Assembly: GCA_020062665.1 (NCBI GenBank)
Contig: JAGUVW010000011.1
Coordinates: 1 to 64,000, forward strand
DNA length: 64,000 bases
Direction: 5' to 3'
Source of the DNA: Pseudomonadales bacterium
GTDB lineage: Bacteria; Pseudomonadota; Gammaproteobacteria; Pseudomonadales; Ketobacteraceae
In this document: piece by piece, positions 27,032-37,157 of the stretch
Position numbering within the stretch: position 1 is the first letter of the stretch
Layout of the letters: each line of letters opens with the position of its first letter
Made by a program: the position numbers and the translations under genes
Notes under the pieces: model-generated
Databases searched by the model: none
Told to the model about the DNA's origin: nothing
Seen by the model: the letters and a program-made list of their open reading frames with translations, nothing else

Positions 27032-28777
27032 TCAGTTGCAGTTCGGATCGTAGTTTTCCACGTTCAAACCAATGGCCATGGCATTGCTGTTTGACACGAT
27101 ATCGCCGGTGGATACATAGCGGGCGACATCCTGCAGGCCAAAACTTTCCGGCAACAGTGTGATCGCATCATCGAGCGCAGCCAGGATATCGTCCGCCAGA
27201 TCGTCGGCAACACCGCTGACAAATCCGCTGGCATCCAGCTCCACGGTCTGCCCAAACACCGTCCACGCAATCACGCCGGCGACATTCTCGAACGCTACAT
27301 CCGTCACCTGCAGTTCAAGGCCAGCGCCGCAGGCCGGACTCACCCGGGTCTGAATCACCAGATCTGCACTGATTTCGCCACTGGCGCTGGTCACACTCAC
27401 ATCCGCCGTCATCGGCAGTACCAGCTCCACCACGTCATGAGCCACGGAATTGACATCGATGTTCCCGGCTGGCTGCACCGACACTTCCGCGGTGCCAAAC
27501 GGTGTACCGGGCACGACCGCGTTTTCACACAGCACGCCCTTCTTGCCCATCACGTACAACAGGTCGGTGATTTTCTTGAACGGCAACAGGATCTCGAAGT
27601 CGTTACCGGTGGTTGCGGCCGCGCCAGAGAAAAACAGTGTTTCCCGCAGGCCATCGGCGCAGGGATCATCCGCCTGGTCGATGTCGAAATCCACCGCCCA
27701 CAGGCTGGCCAGACGATCCTGACTGTTGCTGCCCACCACATCGTCCAGCGCCACCACATAATCCACCTGGTGCGCACCCACGTTGAAGCCACCGCTTACC
27801 GACAGCGTGTAGTTGATGGCATCGTTGATCGCATCCTTCAACTGATTCTTGAAGGTGGTATTGCTGGTGAGTTCATCGTCCAGTGCATTATTCACGCATT
27901 GCGTAAGCGTGGAACAACCGCTGCCGAACAGATTGGAAATGCCGATACCCAGATTGGTGAGACTGGTGAGAAACGATGAATCGAACGTCACCGAATCCAC
28001 ATCGAGTTCGAACGCCTTGATCTCATTCACCACCGGCTTGCCACCCACCGCATCGGCCACCACATCGAGTTCGCCACTGGCACCGTCCACGTTGACATTG
28101 ACACGGAAGTTATAGGTGGTACCCATGTTCAAGGTGTCGCAGTAAAACCCGCCCACGTTATCGGGATAGTAGAACTGCAACTCGAATTCGATGCTGAGAT
28201 CATCCAGATCCAGATCGGTATTGATGCGGCCGGTGTCGGTGAACAACGCTTCCACGCTGCGGCTGTCCAGCGGCAATCTCACATCGATATCGTTCATGTT
28301 GAGTTGCCACACGGCACTGCTGTTGTGACAGGCCAGGGCCAGCGTCACCGCCGTGGGCAACGTGCCAGACAACAAACGTTGATTCGCAATGGAAAAGTCC
28401 TCGTATCCCAGTTCATCCATGACCTGCGGAAGAATCTCGCCGGTCAGCGCAGCACCGTTGCGGTTGATGCGCGCTTCCACAAACTGTTCTTCCTGCAGCT
28501 GCTGGAACAGGCCGCCCAAGCTGCCGGCACTGGCATCGGCAAATTCCGCGTTGGTGTGGTAGTGGGACATCACCTGATTGTTCCAGCCGGATGTCTGCAG
28601 ATGGTGCCAGTCAGTGGTCGTCATCGTGCTGGGGATTGAAGTGCCTTGAGTCAGGCTGGGCCTTGATGCCTGCGCAGCAAACGCAAGCGGCGACGACAGC
28701 GCCAGGCCGCAACCAACCATACCTGCCAGCTGAATCACATGACGCGCGCGGGTGAGAAAAGGGGTGGGGATATTCAT
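27032..28777 (-). CDS. Large secreted protein of unknown function
   Basis: 581 aa from the ATG at 28777 (GGAG ribosome site; the 17 codons upstream are unlikely to be translated). A signal peptide runs to about residue 35 (SSPLAFA|AQAS). The mature protein is acidic and made of many amphipathic beta-strands and Asp/Asn-rich turns (MNDIDVRLPLDSRSVEALF, DLDLDDLSIEFELQFYY). Five or more cysteines (GCSTLTQCVNN, DDPCADG, VLCENA, SPACGAG, DPNCN) suggest disulphides in the periplasm or outside the cell. A pattern of repeated central strands recalls lipid-binding or autotransporter-like beta proteins, but I cannot name a family. It is monocistronic with its own terminator. Confidence 0.75.
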   Translation of the reverse strand: MNIPTPFLTRARHVIQLAGMVGCGLALSSPLAFAAQASRPSLTQGTSIPSTMTTTDWHHLQTSGWNNQVMSHYHTNAEFADASAGSLGGLFQQLQEEQFVEARINRNGAALTGEILPQVMDELGYEDFSIANQRLLSGTLPTAVTLALACHNSSAVWQLNMNDIDVRLPLDSRSVEALFTDTGRINTDLDLDDLSIEFELQFYYPDNVGGFYCDTLNMGTTYNFRVNVNVDGASGELDVVADAVGGKPVVNEIKAFELDVDSVTFDSSFLTSLTNLGIGISNLFGSGCSTLTQCVNNALDDELTSNTTFKNQLKDAINDAINYTLSVSGGFNVGAHQVDYVVALDDVVGSNSQDRLASLWAVDFDIDQADDPCADGLRETLFFSGAAATTGNDFEILLPFKKITDLLYVMGKKGVLCENAVVPGTPFGTAEVSVQPAGNIDVNSVAHDVVELVLPMTADVSVTSASGEISADLVIQTRVSPACGAGLELQVTDVAFENVAGVIAWTVFGQTVELDASGFVSGVADDLADDILAALDDAITLLPESFGLQDVARYVSTGDIVSNSNAMAIGLNVENYDPNCN

Positions 28778-28890
28778 ATCTGCTCTCCTGAGGGGGTTCA
28801 AGCACGACGTGTGCTTGTTCAGGAGCATAAAAATCTGGCTGCCGGGAGGTCAGACCCCGTTCAGTCCCCCTCATTTGCGGGGTACCGAAA

Positions 28891-28917
28891 TAAAAAAGGC
28901 CCCGCAAATGCGAGGCC
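28891..28917 (-). terminator. Rho-independent terminator of groES-groEL (minus strand)
   Basis: On the minus strand GGCCTCGC pairs with GCGGGGCC (one G-U pair) over a four-base loop and is followed by TTTTTTA. A longer imperfect inverted repeat (CCTCATTTGCGGGG at about 28869-28882 against the terminator arm) surrounds it, so an alternative larger fold exists. Confidence 0.88.
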
Positions 28918-28946
28918 TCTTCGAACAGCAAGGTTCCGGGGGCTGA

Positions 28947-30617
<1,671 letters not shown>

Positions 30618-30649
30618 TTAATTGGGATCGGTGCGGAAAGGGAAAAGTC

Positions 30650-30940
30650 TTACTTTTCCAGCACGCCGAAGATTTCGCTTTCAGCCATGATCAGCAGTTC
30701 CTGGCCATCGATTTTCACGGTGCTGCCGGCGTACTGGCCGAAGATCACCTTGTCACCGACTTTTACATCCAGGGAACGCACGTCGCCGTTTTCGGTCAGG
30801 CGGCCTGGGCCAACGGCCAGCACTTCACCCTGGGAAGGCTTCTCGGCTGCGGAACCGGGCAGCACGATACCACCGGCGGTTTTGGTTTCCTCTTCTACGC
30901 GCTTAACCACGACGCGATCATGCAAAGGACGGATTTTCAT
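30650..30940 (-). CDS. groES: Co-chaperonin GroES (10 kDa subunit)
   Basis: 96 aa lid of the GroEL chamber. The start [18 protein letters not shown], the mobile loop [21 protein letters not shown] and the motif [15 protein letters not shown] are typical. It is first in the operon, downstream of the CIRCE element and a sigma-70-like promoter. Confidence 0.98.
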   Translation of the reverse strand: MKIRPLHDRVVVKRVEEETKTAGGIVLPGSAAEKPSQGEVLAVGPGRLTENGDVRSLDVKVGDKVIFGQYAGSTVKIDGQELLIMAESEIFGVLEK

Positions 30941-31030
30941 TGGTCTCTCATCTCCGATTGAAGGTGTTTATGGGGGCTGGCCGGCAAACCCTGGCCTGAC
31001 CCGTTTCCGATATCGTCGGTGCCGCCTAAA

Positions 31031-31057
31031 TTAGCACTCTCGATCTTAGAGTGCCAA
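31031..31057 (-). promoter_or_regulatory. CIRCE operator (HrcA-binding) of groES-groEL
   Basis: TTAGCACTC, nine bases, GAGTGCCAA differs from the CIRCE consensus TTAGCACTC-N9-GAGTGCTAA by one base. It lies about 90 bases upstream of groES and abuts the -10 element, so bound HrcA repressor would block transcription until heat shock. Confidence 0.92.
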
Positions 31058-31084
31058 TAATATTGGCGGGAGCGTTTCCGTCAA
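31057..31084 (-). promoter_or_regulatory. Sigma-70-like promoter of groES-groEL
   Basis: On the minus strand TTGACG (31084-31079), a 16-base spacer and TATTAT (31062-31057) form a good promoter whose -10 touches the CIRCE element. No convincing sigma-32 promoter was seen in addition. Confidence 0.7.
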
Positions 31085-31216
31085 GACCTGAATTCCGGCA
31101 GGGGCAAAACCCAGCCCCGGAACAGGCAACACAACGGCTGGCCGGTAAATGGGGGGCCGCCAGGGCATTTCAAGGGGAAGACCGGTGAAATTTTCGTGAC
31201 AGGCAGGATCGCCGGT

Positions 31217-31852
31217 TCAGGCCTGCGAGCCCGGCGCCAGGTCGATGGCCTGCGCCTTCTGGTAGGCCGGCCGCGCCAGCAGGCGCGCGGTGTAGGCATC
31301 GAACTCCGGCCGCTTCGGCAGGCTGCCAAACTGAACGCCCCAGATCAGGTGCGACCCCACATAGACATCCGCCGCCGAGAAACGCTCGCCGGCAATGTAG
31401 GTGGATCTGGCTACGGCGCTGGCCATCACATCGACAGTCTGCTCATAGGTGCCATAACCCACCATGCGGCGCTTGTCGTCCGGCACCGTGACATTCAGAT
31501 TGCGATCGATGACGGCCGCTTCCAGCGGCCCCGCTGCGAAGAACAGCCAGCGGTAATAGTCGGCGCGTTCAGTGGTGGGCGGAGCCAGCCCGGCAGCAGG
31601 AAACGCATCCGCCAGATACGCGCAAATGGCGGCGCACTCTGTCACCACATGGCCCTTGTGTACGATGGCCGGCACCTTGCCCATCGGATTGATCTGCAGA
31701 TACTCCGGCGCTTTCATGGTGGTGTCGTAATCAAGCAGCACCTGGCGGTAGGGCACACCGACTTCTTCCAGCATCCAGCGCACGATCTGGCCGCGCGAAT
31801 AGGGGTTGGTGTAGAACACAAGATCACAGCTGGGAGATTCAGTAACGCTCAT
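31217..31852 (-). CDS. Glutathione S-transferase
   Basis: 211 aa, standard GST length, with AAGGAGG before the ATG. N-terminal thioredoxin-like fold with the start LVFYTNPYSRGQIVRWMLEEVGV (catalytic Ser/Tyr region NPYSRG), the cis-Pro segment MGKVPAIV and the glutathione gamma-glutamyl-binding VTECAAICAYLAD. The helical C-terminal domain carries the N-capping box FSAADVYVGSHL. Cytoplasmic detoxification enzyme; substrate unknown. Confidence 0.9.
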   Translation of the reverse strand: MSVTESPSCDLVFYTNPYSRGQIVRWMLEEVGVPYRQVLLDYDTTMKAPEYLQINPMGKVPAIVHKGHVVTECAAICAYLADAFPAAGLAPPTTERADYYRWLFFAAGPLEAAVIDRNLNVTVPDDKRRMVGYGTYEQTVDVMASAVARSTYIAGERFSAADVYVGSHLIWGVQFGSLPKRPEFDAYTARLLARPAYQKAQAIDLAPGSQA

Positions 31853-31913
31853 GGACGTCCTCCTTGGACGCTGATGTTGCCTCTGATCGCTGGAGAGCTA
31901 GCGCAGCAAGGCG

Positions 31914-32438
31914 TCAATCGTCCTTGCGCTCAGCCTGACCTTCGATGATCAGGTGGCCGTCGGAAGATTCGCGTATTGGCGGACGCGCTTGCCCCGGTTC
32001 CCCGCCCGGTTGGCCGGTGCGGTGATAAGTCTGGGTGAAAACAAAGGCGCCGGACTGACCCTGCCGCATCGCAAAACCCTGCAACATGCCTCGCTGCATG
32101 ACGGCTGCCGCCAACGCCTTGCGGGTCGGTGGCAACAGCAGCACCAAACCAATCGCATCCGTGATAAAACCCGGCGTGATCAGCAGCGCACCGCCCAGCA
32201 ACAACATGAAGCCTTCCACCAGTTCCGTTCCCGGCATGCCCCCCTGCTGCAGACGCTGATTAAGCCGCACCCAGGTTTCCAGCCCCTGCCAGCGGAACAG
32301 CGCACTGCCCAGCATCGCTGTCGCTACAGTAGCGACGATGGTGAACAGCCAGCCGGTGTACTCGGCTACCTTGGCCAGCACCATCACTTCCAGCAGGGCG
32401 AATATGAAAATAAGCAGAAAAACACGGCCGAAACCCAT
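31914..32438 (-). CDS. fxsA: FxsA family membrane protein
   Basis: 174 aa from the ATG at 32438 (GAGGAA ribosome site; a TTG one codon earlier is an alternative). Three or four hydrophobic segments with the FxsA pattern: LLIFIFALLEVMVLAKVAEYTGW, then TVATAMLGSALFRWQGLETW, and GGALLITPGFITDAIGLVLLLPPTR. FxsA is a cytoplasmic-membrane protein first known for relieving F-plasmid exclusion of phage T7; its normal role is unknown. It follows the HugZ-like gene by 12 bases. Confidence 0.87.
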   Translation of the reverse strand: MGFGRVFLLIFIFALLEVMVLAKVAEYTGWLFTIVATVATAMLGSALFRWQGLETWVRLNQRLQQGGMPGTELVEGFMLLLGGALLITPGFITDAIGLVLLLPPTRKALAAAVMQRGMLQGFAMRQGQSGAFVFTQTYHRTGQPGGEPGQARPPIRESSDGHLIIEGQAERKDD

Positions 32439-32450
32439 CAACGGTTCCTC

Positions 32451-33161
32451 TTAGCGGCGCGCCATGTCGACCAGCACGGATCGGGCCTGATCAGCCGTAG
32501 TCACCGGGCGCTCGAACGGTATGAAGTGCAGGCAGTCCCCTACCCGCAGGGTCATACCCTGTCCGTCCATGCCCGCCATCGTCACCTCCTTGCCGGTGTG
32601 ATCGATGTCAGCCTGATCGCAATAGCGGCGCAGGGCGTCGGCATGGTCTTCATTCATATGACCCACCATAGCGGCTTCCCGTTCCGGGGTGAACGGATTT
32701 CCCAACAGCACATCATCCGGCGCCAGCCACTGCATGCGGCCAAACCCGGCGATATAGCGCAGCTGCAGCACTTTCAGGCGGAAGAAACGGAAGTCCAGCT
32801 GATCGTGATAGCCACGGGTATCGGGGAAGTGCCGATAGTAACGCTCGGCACAGGCTTCGGGGCTGGCCACTTCCACCGCGTCCGCCAGCAGGGTCAGACG
32901 GGCATCCTGCTGGATGTTGCCATCGACCTTTTCCAGCAGGGTCAGCGCCACTTTGGGATTGGCAACAAGATTGCGGGTGTGCTGGGCCAGGCCACTGATC
33001 AGGATCAGGGGCTGGCCGGATTCGTCCAGGCAAAACGGCACCACCGAGCCAAACGGATAGCCGGGATATTCCACGGAATGGGTGGACAGTACACCGGCGA
33101 ATTGCTGACGCAACACCTGCTGCGCTGAGTGTTCCAGTGAGCGTCCCGCGCTGTCTGACAT
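32451..33161 (-). CDS. HugZ-like FMN-binding split-barrel protein with DUF2470 domain
   Basis: 236 aa. The N-terminal two thirds is a pyridoxamine 5'-phosphate oxidase-like split barrel (VLRQQFAGVLSTHSVEYPGYPFGSVVPFCLDESGQP, KVALTLLEKVDGNIQQDARLTLL). The last 80 residues have the DUF2470 pattern (MVGHMNEDHADALRRYCDQ). This two-domain form is found in HugZ/HutZ haem-degrading proteins, so haem use or flavin-linked detoxification is possible. Operon with fxsA. Confidence 0.85.
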   Translation of the reverse strand: MSDSAGRSLEHSAQQVLRQQFAGVLSTHSVEYPGYPFGSVVPFCLDESGQPLILISGLAQHTRNLVANPKVALTLLEKVDGNIQQDARLTLLADAVEVASPEACAERYYRHFPDTRGYHDQLDFRFFRLKVLQLRYIAGFGRMQWLAPDDVLLGNPFTPEREAAMVGHMNEDHADALRRYCDQADIDHTGKEVTMAGMDGQGMTLRVGDCLHFIPFERPVTTADQARSVLVDMARR

Positions 33162-33411
33162 GCTTCAACCCCCCTGACCATTTGGAATCGGATGATGGTA
33201 TCACGATCGCGCCGGACATCCTCCCCCGGAGCGCTCTGCCGCCGCAGCCTGACCGCGCCTGCCCCGTTCGAAGGCCCTGCGCCTGTGGCAGCATCAGGCC
33301 GATGGCAACCGCCGGCTGACCGCTTCCCCTCTGGCGCCAGACGAGCAAAACGGGAATAATCGCGACTCTTTAGTCAAACCCCATTCAAACCTTTAGCCAG
33401 AGGGAGCAGTT

Positions 33412-34170
33412 ATGGATCTGAAGAATAAAGTCGTGGTAATCACCGGTTCCGGCCGAGGCCTGGGTCGTGGCATGGCCACCGCGTTTGCCGCCAAGGGCGC
33501 CAACGTAGCCGTGGTGGATCTGAATGAAGCCGACATCGCCGAAACCGTTGCCCTGTGCGTCGAGCTGGGCGTGAAAGCCAAGGGCTACAAAGTGAACGTG
33601 GCGAAGGAAGAAGATGTCGTCAAACTGTTCGACGACGTAGTGGCGGATTTCGGCACCCTGCACGGCGTGGTCAACAACGCCGGCATCACCCGCGACGGCC
33701 TGCTGGTAAAAGCCAAAGACGGCGAGATCACCAAGATGAGCCTGCAACAGTGGCAAGCGGTGATCGACGTGAACCTGACCGGCGTATTCCTGTGCGGCCG
33801 TGAAGCCGCTGCGAAAATGATTCAGCTGGGCGTGGAAGAAGGCGTGATCGTGAGCATTTCCAGCTTGGCGCGTCAGGGCAGCTTCGGCCAGACCAACTAC
33901 TCTGCTGCCAAAGCCGGCGTGGTGGCAATGACAGAAAGCTGGGCAAAAGAACTGTCCCGCTACAATATTCGCACTGGCGCGATTGCACCGGGCACCATTA
34001 ACACCGACATGATCGCCGCGATGAAACCGGACGCACGGGATCGCTTGGTAAGTGCGGTGCCGCTGAAGCGTCTGGGCGAGCCGAGCAACATCGCCAAGGC
34101 TGCGACTTTCATTTTCGAGAACGATTACTTCACTGGTCGTGTGGTGGAAGTGGACGGCGGTCTGCGCTGA
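33412..34170 (+). CDS. FabG-like short-chain dehydrogenase/reductase
   Basis: 252 aa with AGAGGGAG before the ATG. Classical SDR: cofactor loop TGSGRGLGRG (about 11-20), NNAG (about 88-91), catalytic Ser in VSISSLARQG, and YSAAK (Tyr/Lys pair). NADPH preference is suggested by the Arg in GSGRG. It could be a 3-oxoacyl-ACP or acetoacetyl-CoA reductase; it stands alone, not in a fab cluster, so a secondary role is likely. Palindromic element 1 follows 58 bases after the stop. Confidence 0.88.
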   Translation: MDLKNKVVVITGSGRGLGRGMATAFAAKGANVAVVDLNEADIAETVALCVELGVKAKGYKVNVAKEEDVVKLFDDVVADFGTLHGVVNNAGITRDGLLVKAKDGEITKMSLQQWQAVIDVNLTGVFLCGREAAAKMIQLGVEEGVIVSISSLARQGSFGQTNYSAAKAGVVAMTESWAKELSRYNIRTGAIAPGTINTDMIAAMKPDARDRLVSAVPLKRLGEPSNIAKAATFIFENDYFTGRVVEVDGGLR

Positions 34171-34227
34171 TCCTGCCAAAAAGCACGTTCTGAGAAACCT
34201 GCATCGATGCTGGTTCGGAGTTGGATT

Positions 34228-34330
34228 CGATCCGGTGCTGCATTTCCAGACCATCAGCGGCCATGGATGGCCGCTATTGAGCGTCCCAGGGATGGGCTTG
34301 AAGCGTGTCTGGAAATGCAGCACCGGATCG
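34228..34330 (+). repeat. Palindromic element 1: conserved hairpin core in locus-specific inverted arms
   Basis: A perfect 24-bp inverted repeat (34228-34251 against 34307-34330) with a 55-base core. The core has hairpin a (GCGGCC at 34257-34262, GGCCGC at 34269-34274, loop ATGGAT) and hairpin b (CCC at 34285-34287, GGG at 34294-34296, loop AGGGAT). Similarity between the arms continues weakly for about 14 bases outward. The core is a diverged relative of the ones at 47432-47553 and 51785-51898; the arm sequence is unique to this site. It lies between the SDR gene and the alkyltransferase-like gene, ending 61 bases before the latter's ATG. No U-run follows, so it is not a classical terminator. 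Confidence 0.85.
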
Positions 34331-34391
34331 GAGCCGATTCCGCGCCCGGACTAGACTTCAAGTCAATCGACACAACCCTCAGCAAGCCACC

Positions 34392-34703
34392 ATGCCCAAC
34401 CCCGAACACCAAACCCGCATCCTCCAAACCATCGCCGCCATTCCGCACGGCAAACTCTGCACCTATGGCAAGATCGCCGAACTCGCCGGACTCCCCCGCC
34501 ACGCCCGCCTCGTCGGCGCCACCCTCAAAAACCTCCCGGCTGGCAGCAAAATCCCCTGGCACCGCGTCATCAACAGCCAGGGCCGCAGCTCCTTCCCCGA
34601 AGGCAGCGACGCCTTCAACAAACAACAGCAACGGCTTGAAGCAGAAGGTGTTATCCTCAGCGGCGGAAAATATAATCTGCGCCACTACCTCTGGACGCCC
34701 TGA
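34392..34703 (+). CDS. Alkyltransferase-like protein (ATL, MGMT homologue without the active cysteine)
   Basis: 103 aa from the ATG at 34392; the frame is open upstream into the palindromic element but that part is not coding. The helix-turn-helix and active-site region of O6-alkylguanine transferases is present (IPHGKLCTYGKIAELAGLPRHARLVGATLKN), but the reactive PCHR is replaced by PWHR (KIPWHRVINSQG). ATL proteins bind O6-alkylguanine in DNA without repairing it and recruit nucleotide excision repair. Likely cotranscribed with the following permease gene (nine-base gap). Confidence 0.9.
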   Translation: MPNPEHQTRILQTIAAIPHGKLCTYGKIAELAGLPRHARLVGATLKNLPAGSKIPWHRVINSQGRSSFPEGSDAFNKQQQRLEAEGVILSGGKYNLRHYLWTP

Positions 34704-34712
34704 CACCGCCCG

Positions 34713-35984
34713 ATGAATGCAAAACGCCCTTCCCTGCGCCAGGCCTTTCTCGAACCCGCCGCGCTGACGATGTTCTTTTTCGGCTTCACCTCCGGCCTGC
34801 CGTTTCTGCTGGTGGGCGGCACCCTCACTGTCTGGCTGAAAGAATCCGGCATCTCGCTCGAAAGCATCGGCCTGATCAGTTACGCCACGCTGACCTACTC
34901 GTTCAAATTTCTTTGGGCGCCGGCGGTGGATCAGATCCGGCTGCCGCTGCTGGGCAAACTCGGCCAGCGTCGCAGCTGGCTGCTGGCAGCGCAGTCGCTG
35001 CTGCTGGTCAGCCTGCTCACCATGGCGGTGCTGACACCCGGCGCCATCGTGCCGTTCCTTGGCGCGGTGTTCCTGGCCGCCTTCGCCGGTGCCACCCAGG
35101 ACGTAGTCGTCGATGCCTACCGGATCGAAATCGCCCCCGCTGAATCCCAAGGCGCACTCGCTGCTACTTACACCCTGGGCTACCGGCTCGCGCTGCTGGC
35201 CTCCGGCGCCCTGGCGCTGATGCTGGCCGACCGAGTGGACTGGCCGCTGGTGTACATGACCATGGCCGTGTTCCTGATGGCGATGATGGTGGTGACGCTG
35301 CTGGCGCGGGAACCGCAACACAAAACCGAGCGCGTGAAGTCCCTCTCCGCTGCCATCGAAGACGGCGTCATCGGGCCGTTCAAGGATTTCTTCACCCGCT
35401 ATTCCGGCGCCATCGGCGTCGCGCTGCTGCTGTTCATCGGCATCTTCAAAATCTCCGACCAGATGCTGGGCGTGATGGCCATGCCGTTCTACCTGGACAG
35501 CGGCTTCAGCAAGACCGAAATCGGCGCGGTGAGCAAAATCTTCGGCGTGTGGATCGGCATTGCCGGCGCGTTCCTGGGCGGCATCTTCGTGGTGAAAATC
35601 GGAGTGGAACGGGCCCTGCTCACCGGCATCATCATCGGCAGCATCAGCAATTTGCTCTACCTGCTGCTCAGCCAGTTTCCCGGCAACCTCACCATCTTCA
35701 CCCTGGTGATCAGCGGCGAGAACCTGTCGGGCGGCTTCCTCGGCGCCGCCGCCATCGCCTACCTGTCGGCCCTGGTGAACCAGCGTTACACCGCCACCCA
35801 GTACGCCCTGTTCAGCTCCCTGGTGACACTGCCGGGCAAGTTGATCGGCGGGCTGTCGGGCTTCATGGTGGCGGGCATCGGCTACAGCAGCTTTTTCATC
35901 TTTTCAACCCTGGCGGCACTGCCAGCGCTGCTGTTGTTCTTCTGGCTCAAGGCGCGGATTTCACTGGGCGAACACGCAAAATGA
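34713..35984 (+). CDS. AmpG-like muropeptide/MFS permease
   Basis: 423 aa with twelve predicted membrane helices. Starts with ALTMFFFGFTSGLPFLLVGGTLTVWLKESGISLESIGL, a clear AmpG signature, and has FLWAPAVDQIRLPLLGKLGQRRSWLLAAQ and GATQDVVVDAYRIE, also typical. AmpG imports anhydro-muropeptides (GlcNAc-anhMurNAc peptides) for cell-wall recycling and beta-lactamase induction. Several paralogues exist in many gammaproteobacteria, so the exact substrate is not certain. Confidence 0.9.
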   Translation: MNAKRPSLRQAFLEPAALTMFFFGFTSGLPFLLVGGTLTVWLKESGISLESIGLISYATLTYSFKFLWAPAVDQIRLPLLGKLGQRRSWLLAAQSLLLVSLLTMAVLTPGAIVPFLGAVFLAAFAGATQDVVVDAYRIEIAPAESQGALAATYTLGYRLALLASGALALMLADRVDWPLVYMTMAVFLMAMMVVTLLAREPQHKTERVKSLSAAIEDGVIGPFKDFFTRYSGAIGVALLLFIGIFKISDQMLGVMAMPFYLDSGFSKTEIGAVSKIFGVWIGIAGAFLGGIFVVKIGVERALLTGIIIGSISNLLYLLLSQFPGNLTIFTLVISGENLSGGFLGAAAIAYLSALVNQRYTATQYALFSSLVTLPGKLIGGLSGFMVAGIGYSSFFIFSTLAALPALLLFFWLKARISLGEHAK

Positions 35985-36134
35985 GACGCCGGCAGCGGCA
36001 ATCCAGAAGACACTTATGGATAATGTGATTCAAATTAGACAGATACGCGACGCTCGGCCACACTTACAAGATCAACAAATTTCGTGGTTCGATAACAACA
36101 AGATTGACGCCTTCGCGACGGAGTTTCCGGCAGT

Positions 36135-37130
36135 ATGCCCAATGCCGATTTGCCTATCATGGTGGTCGATGACGCCAAGTTTTCCGGTGCGGTGATCGGC
36201 CGCACCCTCAAAGCTGCAGGCTACGTGGATGTGCGCATGGCCAGCAGCGCCCAGCAGGCACTGATCATGCTGGAAAGCCGCCCCGTCAGCGTGCTGATCG
36301 CCGACTGGCTGATGCCGGAAATGGACGGCCTCGAACTGGCCAGCCGCGTGCGTCAGTTGGACGAGTCCACCAATCACTTCACCTACATCATGCTGCTCAC
36401 CGCCAAAGAGGGCGATCAGGCCCTGATGCAGGCGTTCGACCAGGGCGTGGACGACTTCATCAACAAGTCCGCCATGAACCAGCAGCTGCTGCCACGCATT
36501 TACGCGGCGGACCGTCTGGCCGGTTTGCAGAATCGCCTGCTGAAGGAAAACCAGCTGCTGGTAGAATCCAACCAGCGCCTGAAAAAGAATTCCCTGGTGG
36601 ATCCGCTCACCGGCATGGGCAACATGCAGTTCGCCGTGGAGCGCCTGCAGGCCACCATCGCGCACGCCCAGTCCCGTGGCGGCGCCGCCTGCCTGATGGT
36701 GATCAACATCGACAACTACGCCGCCCTGATGCAGGAACACGGCAAGATCATCCTGCGGGAGATCATGATGGGCGTGGCCCGTCGCCTGCGCCAACTGGTG
36801 CGGCCGCTGGATACGGTGGCGCGGTTATCGAACGAGGAATTCGTCGTCATCACCCACCAGCCGGACATCGGCCAGGCCAACGCCCTCACCTATCGCCGCA
36901 TTTACGAGGCCTTCAACGTGAAGGCGCTGAAAACCTCGAAGGGCTTTGTCAGCCTGAAAGCCGCCATGTGCATGTCTGCTGCAGACTCGGAAACCGGCTT
37001 TCCCGCACCGGACAAGATGCTGGCCATCACCAAGCAGCAGATCGAGCAGGCCCGCACCATCGGCCGCCTGATGGTAATAAAGTGGCGCTCGGTGAAGAAG
37101 CCGGAAGGCGATTCCACGCCCACTCCCTGA
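36135..37130 (+). CDS. Response regulator with degenerate GGDEF domain
   Basis: 331 aa. The receiver domain (1-125) is intact: VVDDAK, phosphoacceptor Asp57 (IADWLMPEMDG), Thr89 (LLTAKEG) and Lys111 (INKSAM). A coiled linker (about 128-152) leads to a GGDEF-type domain starting LVDPLTGMGN (154-163). The signature itself is SNEEF (232-236) instead of GG(D/E)EF, so c-di-GMP synthesis is probably lost and the domain may bind a ligand or partner. No DNA-binding domain or adjacent kinase is present. Ribosome site spacing is long (GGAG about 11 bases before ATG). Confidence 0.85.
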   Translation: MPNADLPIMVVDDAKFSGAVIGRTLKAAGYVDVRMASSAQQALIMLESRPVSVLIADWLMPEMDGLELASRVRQLDESTNHFTYIMLLTAKEGDQALMQAFDQGVDDFINKSAMNQQLLPRIYAADRLAGLQNRLLKENQLLVESNQRLKKNSLVDPLTGMGNMQFAVERLQATIAHAQSRGGAACLMVINIDNYAALMQEHGKIILREIMMGVARRLRQLVRPLDTVARLSNEEFVVITHQPDIGQANALTYRRIYEAFNVKALKTSKGFVSLKAAMCMSAADSETGFPAPDKMLAITKQQIEQARTIGRLMVIKWRSVKKPEGDSTPTP

Positions 37131-37157
37131 CCCTTTCATTCCCACGGAACGGATCGG

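Noticed and set aside
36016-36195. Small frame starting MDNVIQIRQIRDARP before the response regulator
   Set aside because: No ribosome site, and it runs into the response-regulator gene in another frame.
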